In this document: one piece after another, positions 1 through 10,100 of the stretch
Layout: each line of letters begins with the position of its first letter
How positions within the stretch are numbered: the stretch's first letter is position 1
DNA from: Ophiothrix spiculata
Taxonomy: Eukaryota > Echinodermata > Ophiuroidea > Amphilepidida > Ophiotrichidae
NCBI GenBank assembly: GCA_000969725.1
Contig: JXSR01S033677.1
DNA: 51,258 nt
Direction: 5' to 3' (one strand)
Program-made: the position numbers and the translations under genes
Notes under the pieces: model-generated
What the model was told of the DNA's origin: nothing
The model's database searches: none
Seen by the model: only the letters and a program-made list of their open reading frames with translations

Positions 1-1122
1 CAAGCGAGGGCGCTTTTTGCAATTATGCGCAATTTGTACAACTTTGTGTAAATAAAAGTATGCAGATGTTAGGATACTCTGATGTTTAATTTACCCAAGA
101 AATTTGAGCCTTGTACTATAATTAGTTTGATCATAGTACCCATTTTAAAGTTATTTTAATGTTCCTATACATTTGTATAGGGAAAAGTTCGTTGACCCCT
201 ATGCTTTTACATAGGTTATTATTTACGTATTTAAAGGAGTCTAACTGACAAACTAAAGTAGATAGAAGGCTCAAATTTTGTAAGCAGACCAAACTTGGTA
301 CTGCCTTGGCAGCTGCTACCTTAAAATTAGCAAAAGCAATTTCTTTTGCGCATAATCATTAAAAGCGCCCTCACACACAATTTTAAAGGAAAACATCAAT
401 TTTTACGACAACGAAATGTCTTATAGTCATGAAAACTCTTAACATGGATTTCATAACTTATTTACACATATTAAAACATTGAACTTGCTTCAAAATGTAA
501 AAGATTTTTAGATTTTAAGCATTTTCTTCTCTAATACACAGATATTTACTATGGCGACACACTGACACTAGAGGGCGCAGCACACTTTTTTCTTTGACCT
601 ATAACCAAACATTTTGTCATTTCAAGTTGAGATAGGTCAAGTGCAATCCAAAAAAACTGTTGACAAGGCAAACTGAAAAATCACCTAGATTTATAGCCCA
701 CTCCTAATAATAGTTCAATTTAGAGTGAAAAAATTCAAAACAGCAAAAGGTCAAATTTTTCTGAAAATTTAAATCACCCAATTGGGCTCCAAGTCCCAGT
801 ACAGTATTGCCATGCTAGAGGGTAACTTTTTCCTGTCATTTCAAGCAACACATTTTTCGCTGTAACTTTCTTATTTTTGAACGATAGATTATGGTTGACC
901 CCTCATTTTAAAGCAAATTTGATGATCTTTCCAATGAAAGACATTCCAAATGTGTTTAAAAGGTTTTAAAATTTAATGGACCTGCCTAATCTAAGGTAAA
1001 TTTATTATAGATATCCTTTGTCATGTTTGTGGAGGGTTGCAGTTCGTATTTGATAGCTATGATCATTTTTGGGGATATTGGGTATGTGCACTTATGCGCA
1101 GGTTTTATTGCAGAGCTTGCTT

Positions 1123-1146
1123 CTGGCTGTGCCACAGCACAGCCAG
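1123..1146. repeat. 10-bp stem hairpin
   Basis: Perfect arms ctggctgtgc and gcacagccag around a 4-base loop, next to the start of repeat family R. Confidence 0.7.
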
Positions 1147-1154
1147 ATATTTCG

Positions 1155-1325
1155 GGTAAGGGACACCAGGAAGTATGCAGCACCGTTTCCAATCAGTAAT
1201 CCACAGTGCCGCGACATCGCGCGTTCCTGAAAAGCGTGGTGTACTCGCGTAAAATGCACACGCAATTGTGTTACGCAAGGCTCAAAATTTTCGTGTCCGA
1301 GAATTATTTGAAACAACAACAGTAC
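1155..1325 (+). repeat. dispersed repeat family R, copy 1
   Basis: Shares with the copies at 3572-4140 and 4866-5072 an ordered string of blocks: gggacac, gcaacacc, ccaatcagtaatc, a cgcgacatcgcgcg block, aaaagcgttgtg, aatgcacacgcaa and ccgagaattatttgaaacaac. No coding capacity. Class unknown, possibly non-autonomous. Confidence 0.75.
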
Positions 1326-1496
1326 TACCACACTGACACTGTTTCCGTGTCTGAGACATCACTTGATTTCTCATGCAATGATTTTTTAAAACTTTTTTAA
1401 ACCTCTGACAATTGTCATTGACAATGAAAAAAAAGTAGTTTGGGACCCTGTTCATTTTTAAATTGTCTTAAATTTAAAAATTAAAAAAGGTAGTGT

Positions 1497-2488
1497 CTAT
1501 ACGCACGGCCGTCGTGCACTTGATTTTGTAAAGTCTATATGCACGACCGTTCTTCCCTGTGTCTATTTCTATTCAATCCATAAGTAACACAGCAAAAACA
1601 TGTCATAAAATCATAGAGCTATGTAATTAATACCTCCATGATAAAATAAATAAATCATTATTTTTTGTGAAGTCTATACGCAGGGTACACCAGGGCTGTG
1701 ACCAAGGACCATCATTAACTTTTATTATTGGGTATTGTAATTTCTATAGGTCTAGGTCACAGGAATAATGTGTAATACTTTGGCCATTTAACCTTTCTAA
1801 GTTTTGACAGGAAATATTTGAAAAATTAAAAGCCTAAAAATTTCCACTCAGCATTGGCAACATCTTTTAATAGTGTAGAATCATTACTAACCTAATTTAA
1901 ACCAAAAGATGAAATTTACCTTCCAAAATCTGGACGTAAACAAATCTGAGGTTGTCAAATTCGGAAACCCAATGTTACAACATACAAGGCAAGTTTAGGC
2001 CCAAAAATCATACATTTTGATTCTAAATGTTAACAAACCACCTATCATAGGATGCACAAGACTCTCAAGGAGCTTACTAATTATAAAATTTGTGAACAGC
2101 TTCAATATTTTGGTTGAATTTGAGGTGTTGACTTAGTCCTCAGATGGCCTGTACAGACATGCTTAAATGGCAGTTTTACTACATAGCATTTCCCATGACT
2201 TGACACTTTAAGTCAAGTCATGGTGCCATGACTATACGCAGGGCCACCGTTGGCAAAATCACAAGCGGCTAGGGGACGACCTAAATATTGAGATGTTGTT
2301 TCGTTATTGAACAAATATAGGCCCTACTTATACATTTTTATATCTTCATCTTATTTGCTTATTTATTTATAAATTTAATGATATGTTTTTCCTGTGTTAC
2401 TTGTATTTTGAATGGAATAGACAAAGGAAAGAACGGTCCTGCGTAGGCCTATAGACTAAAATTAAGTGCACGACGGTCGTGCGTATAG
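1497..2488. mobile_element. 992-bp element with ~120-bp terminal inverted repeats
   Basis: The left end ctatacgcacggccgtcgtg and the right end (reverse complement ctatacgcacgaccgtcgtg) stay recognisably inverted over about 120 bp, including gtctatttctattc-like and taacacag blocks. No open frame for a transposase. No clear target-site duplication, so the class is unassigned. Confidence 0.75.
2193..2223. repeat. 12-bp stem hairpin
   Basis: Perfect arms ccatgacttgac and gtcaagtcatgg with a 7-base loop, inside the 1497-2488 element. Confidence 0.8.
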
Positions 2489-3571
2489 CCATGGCCTTAA
2501 AGAAAAAAAAAAAAAAAAAACCTACATGTAGAAATCATCAAGGACAAGGTTTTCAATAAATCCCATTTCAAGTTCATCCATCAAGGTGATCTTGTCAAAA
2601 AAGTAATTTTACCTTCATTTTCCAAGAATCCGGATTCTGTCATTGTCTCCATTCAATTGACAATGTGTATTTTACCACCACATATTTTTTCACCACATTC
2701 AACCAACCAGAGATCGTGTTCGTTCCAAGCGAAATGAATAACCAACAGCAAATGTCTCACAGAAATGTTCAGTAGTGGGTTATCATCAAAAAATGGCAAA
2801 TTACAGCTTAATAAATTTTTACCTCAAAATATCACTCTTTTAAAACTCTGCAATCTTTTATGTTACAACATGGCTTCATTGACTTTGTGTGAAATTTGAA
2901 TTGATTTTTAGCGTTGTTTGGAGACAAAAACCTTGACCATATCGGCAATTTCAGTACTTTTTATGATTTATTTTAACCTTGTTGTGTTACCCCATGATTT
3001 CCCTCAGTAGGCCTATTTGAAGCCTTGCAATTGCCCTCCTTTCAAAACATTAACCTTATTGTCTAGAGAACATGGGAAAGTTCTATTATGGTTAATTCAG
3101 GTTGATAAATGAGTGAAATTTTTCCTATTATGAACAGGGTCCTAAACTACAACATTACCCTGTCCCTGACATTTTATGGTAAGCCTATGGTCAGCATGCA
3201 GATATAATTTGAAATGTAAAAAATGAAAAAAGGAAACGCATGGTTTTAACAAAGTTCAAAATTGCTTTTGTCTGTTTGTTTTAAAGAAATTTGTATGTAC
3301 TAGCAAGAACATGAAAAGTTGACCCAAAATGCATTTTTGACCAATCAGAACAATCGTCAAACAGTCCTGTCAGAATGAGAACGACCCTCAGGTCCTGCAT
3401 CGCCACTGGTATATATGACAGCCTTTTAAAGTGGGAAGACAGGAGAATTTACTAGGCCAAAATGGCCTGTTACAAAATTTTGTTCAAGAGCACTTCAGAA
3501 AATTTACAAACGATGAATGCTTAAAGTGATGAAATTATTTTTTGCATCATCATAAGCATGTGACGACAGAT

Positions 3572-4140
3572 TGTGACAAGAACAGGACACTGAGAAGAAC
3601 ATGTATGCAACACTTTTTCCAGTCAGTAATCCACAGCTGAGTCTGCGACACGGTGTGGGCCTGAAAAGCGTTGTGAACTTACATAAGGCTAATGAAACTC
3701 GATTCCCGGTTTCCCGTCACCCGCCCGCGTTATGAAATTACCCCCGCGTTTTGTGAACCAGATTCACAAAACAGACAAAATTCATTATTTGCTCAAAATT
3801 GTCTTTTTCTCATTTTTGTTTCAATGCCAACATTGTTAGAGGTGCATTAAATCATTATCTTTGTTACATAGCAATTTCCATGGGGACAACTTCAAATCAA
3901 TGCCCAGTGTCCACCCAGGTGTCCACTAAGCATTTTTTATTCTGAAATGACTGCACAGAAAATATATATTTTTGATAAATGGAAAATGGGAAGTAATGAA
4001 TAATGAATAATGAAAATGTTACCTCATTATGATCAGAAAAAATTGTTACGGGAATCAAGTTTCATTAGCCTAAAATGCACACAGTCACAAATAATGTTAC
4101 TAGGCTGTTTTTGTGTCTGAGAATAATCGAAGCAATGTTC
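3572..4140 (+). repeat. dispersed repeat family R, copy 2, interrupted
   Basis: The left part (to 3686) and right part (from 4071) together match copy 1. The interruption is a complete MITE at 3687-4070. Divergence from copy 1 is higher than between copies 1 and 3. Confidence 0.75.
3687..4070. mobile_element. Harbinger-type MITE, 384 bp, TSD TAA
   Basis: The ends ggctaatgaaactcgattcc and its inverse are a 21-bp inverted repeat with one mismatch. It is flanked by TAA at 3684-3686 and 4071-4073. Removing the element plus one TAA restores the family R sequence found at 1230-1270. A three-base TWA duplication and GG-start ends are typical of PIF/Harbinger elements. No transposase. Confidence 0.88.
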
Positions 4141-4618
4141 AATAACATGTATCCTGCAAGTGATTACAAATTTTGGAAAATTTTGTTGACCAATCTTGCT
4201 GCTCAGTTCTCTCTTTTGGATCTGACCCATTGCCAAGTTTGCATTCAATAAAATTATCATTTTCCTAAATTTCTTCTTGAAGTGTCTGTGCGAGGGCCTT
4301 CATGTGTTGTAGTGACATATACATTTATTCTTTAAAAGAATTGGAATGTCCTATCAAAGCTTTTTCTTAAAAGCGGACATGGACCAGGAGCCAAAATTCT
4401 GAAGGAAAAAAAAACGACTCATGGTCTTCAAAAATTCCAGAGAACCAGAAGCCAGTTTTTCAGGACCAGGAGCCATTTCCAAAATTGCATACCGTTTATA
4501 ATTGAAGAAAACACTATTTCTTTTGTATAATTGTTTTTCAAGGAGAGCATCATCATCATGAGCAATAAGGTATTTTCCAAGTCTCAGGAGAAAGAAACAA
4601 AGGAGTAATCAAATAAGA

Positions 4619-5096
4619 TACTGTAAAACAAGAAATATTTGCGGAAAGAAAATTTTGCGAATTTCAGAATCTGGGATTTTTGGCGGCATTTTAATTTCGC
4701 TAATTGCATCAGCATGCCATTGAAATCATTGTACATTATTAATATTAGCGGCAAATTAATTTTGCGATTTTGGGGGTATTAGCGAAATTAGCAAAATTAA
4801 ATTGCTATTATAGTTTCAAATAAATTTCGGACATGAACTTGATTTCTGCACGCAGCCACTGCGTATCCACAAGTTGTGACCAGAACGGGACACTGGGAAG
4901 TACGCAACACCGCTTCCAATCAGAAATCAACAGTGTCGCGACATCGCACATCCACAGTGTCGCGACATCGCGCGTGCCTTAAAAGCGTTGTGTACTCGCC
5001 TTCAATGCACACGCAATTGTATTACGCAAGGCTCCAAATTTTCATGTCCGAGAATTATTTGAAACAACAATAGCAAATATTTCTTGTTTTACAGTA
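4619..5096. mobile_element. TACTGTAAAAC-ended foldback element containing family R copy 3
   Basis: The ends tactgtaaaacaagaaatat and its inverse (5077-5096) form an inverted repeat of about 24 bp. The left interior carries gcgaatt/attagcg short repeats as in the related element at 31523-31724. A copy of family R (about 4866-5072) lies inside, so this looks like a second nested insertion. Confidence 0.7.
4866..5072 (+). repeat. dispersed repeat family R, copy 3
   Basis: Matches copy 1 over most of its length, but the block around cagtgtcgcgacatcgc is tandemly duplicated (about 31-bp unit, 4932-4978). Confidence 0.75.
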
Positions 5097-6370
5097 CTCA
5101 AAACATTTCCCAATATGGCAAAAAGCACCCGGCGCCCGCTTGAGAAAAATCTTGGACCTATCTCAGACCTCTAACCTCTGGTCAACTAATCAAAATGATC
5201 AACTACACAATTTGCTGACTGTTTCTAGTGAATGTGGGTGGGTGGGTGAATGGGATACTGAACTTTCAGCAGTACTAGAGTTTATTTCCATGCTAAATTG
5301 CACTAAAATGGAAAAGAACAACCAAGCAAATCACATATTTGTCAAAAGGGATATTTTTGAAAAATGTATTTGTTGATGCCAGTTCAAACCTAAAACTAGG
5401 TTGGTATGAAATGTACATGTGGTTAGCTAAAGTTGGGGGATAGACAAACTGAACATAGGTACAAGGATATAAAGCTATAACGATACACACTAGCATAGGA
5501 GACCAAAACTGATGCTACCGTATTTCTATATCAGTAATACATTAAAACTCAAAATCACAGGCTCAAAACATTTGTATTGGCAAACTTGTGCTTATATTTT
5601 GGATTTATGCCATAGTATTGTTGTAGTAAATATTGGCAGCAGGTTAAAATGACCTTATAGGTCAAGTGGGTTAACAGGCCTGCTGGCATTGTGTCCTAGT
5701 TGGACTTTACTAGGACAAAGTTCATGAAAAAAGTCAATGGAATTTGGAGTGGAAACTTTTTTAGGAAGTTTACAATTTGACTTGCACACATGTAACTTTT
5801 ATTAAATTGGATCTATGAAATCATTCACTCTGCTGTTATAAATAGCAGTTTAGAGTGTTATTGTAAAATGGCAATTGCATGCAGGTAGTGAATTATGAAC
5901 AGACTGAACAAAGAAATAACATTAAAGAAATCTTGTCCAGGAATCTAACCTGAGATTAATTGATACCCAAAAAGCTTTGATACATGTTCAAATGAGGTAG
6001 ATATAGATTTGACTTTAGATTACACTTTAAAACAATGACAAATGACTGTTTTCTCCAGCTTTTTTTTGTTTCGACAGTGGAACAAGACCGCTGGTATCGT
6101 TACATCAGAGTCTCATGTCTGGGTCTATTTTCAGCTGAGGCAAGAGTATTGTATAATTGGATGTGATTCTCAAACATTATTATTTAAAAATTTGAAAATG
6201 AGAAGAGAAATTTTGTACAAAATCCTGTCCATAGCAGGAAGCCACTGAAGCATGTTCATCAAAGGTAAAAAAATGCACAGCTTTAATTAGTTGTAGGAGT
6301 TACAGACTATCGACTGATCAATTTGCTATGATCTCTCCTGTAATACAAGTTGGTGATAACCCTAACAGAC

Positions 6371-6706
6371 TTAAAGGAGCTTGGTCCGATTTTTATAAAT
6401 TTTTTTTTTTTTAATGTCATATGGAAGTTGACCACTCAAAAGATTTAAGTTTCAAATTTCAGCTCAATCGGTCTAACCGTTTTAATTTTATGGGCAATTT
6501 CGTACTTCAGAGCTGCCTATACGTTACTGTGTATAATTAATTATGGTTACCATAATTAGACACATTTTCATGTATATCTCCAAAACGAAACGTAATTCAG
6601 CCGTGAAATTTGACATGGGTCATGAGAAAAACATGAGCAACATTTTGGTACCAAAATCTCAAAAAGTTTGAAAAAAAGTTGAGGCAATCGGACCATGCTC
6701 CTTTAA
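6371..6706. mobile_element. TTAA-ended MITE family P, copy 1
   Basis: The ends ttaaaggagcttggtccgat and the inverse of atcggaccatgctcctttaa. Related throughout to 19066-19392 (shared block taattagacacatttca). If TTAA is the target duplication, it is piggyBac-like. Confidence 0.75.
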
Positions 6707-6734
6707 GTACCAAAGGTACTATCAATTAAATAGT

Positions 6735-6860
6735 CTTAGGTCTGATAACGTCATATGTGTAGGCACTGAAGCCCGCCCCGTGGCTTGGTATTGCTTGACT
6801 TTGGATTGGGACGTGAGAGGTGCCAGGTTCAAGTCCCCCGGTCGAATGAGGCAAAATACT
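6735..6860 (+). repeat. tRNA-like (SINE-type) repeat, copy 1
   Basis: Contains gataacgtcat near the start and a B-box-like ggttcaagtcc, in the same order as in the copies at 12738-12920 and 36430-36572. Not an intact tRNA gene: no cloverleaf can be closed. Confidence 0.6.
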
Positions 6861-6944
6861 AATATTTGATATAGGGATTTTGTTTATGTACATATAATTT
6901 ATAAAAGACCTAATTGATATTTCTGAAATCTTTTACACTTTCAG

Positions 6945-7100
6945 GGCAAAACTGTGTACAGAGTTCGTTGGAAAGGTTATGGTTCTGATGATGACACGTG
7001 GGAGCCCAGAGATAACCTGCTGACATGTGAAGACATGGTAGAAGACTTCTTGGCAAAACAAAAAGAGAAGAAGAAAGCAAAATCAGATAGAAAACAAAGT
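6945..7100 (+). CDS. MPHOSPH8: MPP8 exon 1 seen: chromodomain core
   Basis: Codons 1-52, phase 0 at both ends, with acceptor ttacactttcag and donor gtaagt. It encodes VYRVRWKGYGSDDDTWEP followed by an acidic helix (EDMVEDFLAKQ) and a Lys-rich tail. This is the second half of an HP1/MPP8-type chromodomain. The Trp and Tyr of RWKGY (residues 10 and 13) correspond to two of the three aromatic-cage residues that hold trimethyl-lysine. The third cage residue sits in the preceding strand, which must be encoded by an upstream exon that I could not find. The DDDTWEP stretch is especially like MPP8 among chromodomain proteins. Confidence 0.93.
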
Positions 7101-10100
7101 GTAAGTAGTGATGTAGGCCTACTGGTGCCCAAGGACTGGGAGGGGGAGAGTTCCACTCAACATTTGTCAGTGACATGGGTGTGCGTACACTAGGGGTCTT
7201 TCGGTGACAGACTTAATAAAGACCTCCCTGAAATAGGCAGGCCTTGTCTTTTGAGGCGAGCGAGAGTGATCACTCGCCTAAAATAAAGCTGAAGAGAGCT
7301 TTTTATCACTCACCCAGGCATGATCTGGCCTTTTGAAAAATATTAGTGGGCTATAAATAGCTCTCCTGAGCCTTTTTAGGCGAGCTGTTGGCGAGTCATT
7401 AATGCAGTAACAAATTCTCCATCATGTAACAAGCCCAAGTTCAAGAAGTTTTACGTGAGCCATAAATTGCTCGTGGTCAGGTGAATTTAGGTGATAGCGA
7501 GCTATCGTTCTCGCTCGCGGTTAAAGACATGGCCTGCTCACCTACATTTGGTGTGATATTCATTTTAATACAAACTTGTGATTAAAATCAGTCGCCTACA
7601 GCTCACCTGACAAGTTTTGAAGACAGTGATATATGTCATTCATCAGAGAATTTCAAAGGACAGGGCCTAAATAATTAAATACGGTGCATCATGCAAGTTG
7701 CAATTAGTTATGCAAGTGCAAGGCATTACACTTATGAATAATTACTCTGCACCAGATAGGATATTGAGGAACTCCTGCAGTCACAATTATGTTTAGCCTG
7801 TACCTGCGGTCTTTAGAAGAGTGAGCCAAAAAGAAGTGCCTACATCGAGGGAATTGGTGTACCATCCATGTGAATTCTAAATTCAGAACATAAAAAATCA
7901 TGTAATAAATGAATAGGCGTATTAAGTTCTTAGTGGACACATGGACAAAATCTTTCTTTACGTTTTTGTAGCCAAATCCATTATAAATCCAAGTCCTCAA
8001 CTGTGAATTGAATGTGGCATTCTGACAATCAGGGGTGCAAATTTCACTGACATGTGAAGACATGGTAGCGAGAATGAAAGTTCCTATAGTCTAAATAATA
8101 ATTTATTGGACAGTTTAAACAGAAATCCAGAGTGCAGGGCCCAATTGTTTATTAATGCAAGCACTGCCCTGGATTTTTGTTTATATTGTCCAATTAATTA
8201 TTTTTATGCCTATAGTTGAGGACTTTGGTTTTTCAAGCCTCTGAGACTGCAAAGGAAAGAGTATTCTTTTGCTAAAAGTCTTTTTGAAATCTTATCTTTT
8301 AAAATTCTGTGGCAAGCTTGACAAGAGGATTTTTAGAGCAATTGAAAATGGTCATTTTCAATTGCTCTAAACCCAAGAAATGTGTTTCTTTTTCACAAAA
8401 AAATCATCCAAAATATTAAGTGGATTATCATTTGATAAGATAAGAAAAACCTTTAACAACCACCATGTGTCAGCAATTTCAAATATTGGTTGATATGTAA
8501 TCGTCCAGGTTTTGAGTCCCAAATCATGGTAATTAATGATGTTACATGCAATTCCAGTGAGATTTTTGGATTTATTTTGTGAGAGTTGTATTTGACTGTG
8601 AATGAAAATGTTTTTATACTGCCCTGATGAAAACAATTTCATACTTATTTGCAGTGCATGGCATTGAATAGTAGTGATAGCTGTGAATTGTTGCAGTCAT
8701 AGATTTAGAGAGGAGATCACATACTCAGTGCCATTTTTATTCCTGTGTGGAGACAAAGTTGGGCTATATTCTGGTTTGTCCCTAAGTTGCGTCGTACATT
8801 TTAACTCGTCGCAATTGTAGTGCGTCCAAACCTTTTGCAGCTGTTTTGTTTTAGGCGCTTTTTTTGTGTAATATGCATGCTGGTTAAATCAAGACGCACC
8901 ATCTAAATGATGCATCTTTGATGATATGAGGTCTAACAAAATGCGCAATGACAAATATAGCACCTGTTTGTTGTCGGACGAGATTCAGCTTGTTTTGAGT
9001 GGACTTTAATACGCCCCAATTTGAGCCCCATGGCTGAAGACACCATTACATGGGCAGGTATAGGACGTGTGGGATCTCCTCTGGTTGCAGTAGATGATGA
9101 GCCTGTTGTTTTTTTTTATAACAATACCAGTGTTGTAGCTAAGCAGGTGTTGGATGATACCACTTAACACTCTCCATTTCCAATTTTGTACAGCTGGGAT
9201 TTTGACTCAAAATTAATGAGTACAATTTGTACTCATTAATTTTGAGTCAAAATCCCAGTCTCAAAAGTTACCAAAGAATCTGAATAAAAATGTGCAAATT
9301 TGTATCAAAATGTCAAGTTTTTAACATTTCACATAAATTTCACCCAGCATAACAATTTGCCTCGCTACAACCTTTGGGTCATTATATTGTGTTGTTTATC
9401 GCTCATTTGCATGTCACTGCTCAATCATTTGCATGTTTATGTGCCCAACTTGTTGCTGAATGCATAACATTTATTGCAATTATTTAAATCTGCTGCTCAA
9501 ATGCTGACTGTTAACCATATTATTTGTTACATTTTAATATCTATAGCCAGATGAAGAAAATTTAATTTTTAGAAAAGCATTGTACATGTACATAATATCC
9601 ATGTGCATAGATACCTTTTAAAGCCAATCTAAATGCTAGAAAATGCTGTGTAAAACATGTTCTAAATCAGACTGATACATTACCTTAATGTATCATTCAA
9701 TCACCTTGGCGACCTTGCAAGGTTCTTTATGACAATTGTGATGTTGTATACAACTTGGTCAATTTTCCCCAGCGACTAGAGCTTGGTGTGACAAGTGTGA
9801 CTTAAGAAAAACTTGCAATGAGTGTTAATGAGGGAAAAAACTAAGAATTCTAAACCAAGCAAAAATCTTTATGGAAATATGACTTTTGTTTACGATTTAG
9901 TTAACCCATTACTGATTCTATTCACTGGAGTCGAATAAGTATAATCCCCACTGTTGCCCAAGATTTTCCAAAATTTGAGAAAGTCTACAAAATCATTTTA
10001 AATTTGTACCCACTGAATAGTGCAAACACATTTGAAATCCGAAATCAACATTATTCTTTTAAAAAAATAGTTTATTCAACCTCGTTTTACTCACAGTATT

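Larger units (their letters stand above)
1..6944. other. upstream intron or flank; no exon recognised
   Basis: Because exon 1 starts mid-chromodomain after a clear acceptor, at least the 3' part of this region is intron. I searched for the expected N-terminal chromodomain strand (VEKIL-type) and did not find it. The region holds the repeats listed separately (1155-1325, 1497-2488, 3572-4140, 4619-5096, 6371-6706). I see nothing to annotate in 1-1120, 2521-3570, 4141-4618 or 5097-6370. Confidence 0.6.

Noticed and set aside
5115-5376. Small gene starting atggcaaaaagcacccgg
   Set aside because: The ATG frame stops after a few codons, and the longer frame beside it has no recognised features.
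6042-6248. Possible upstream exon of MPP8
   Set aside because: Its translation has nothing like the first chromodomain strand and no phase-0 donor before 6944 fits.
7704-8063. 119-codon open frame, minus strand
   Set aside because: No domain, intronic, and overlaps no repeat with coding signal; composition looks like chance.
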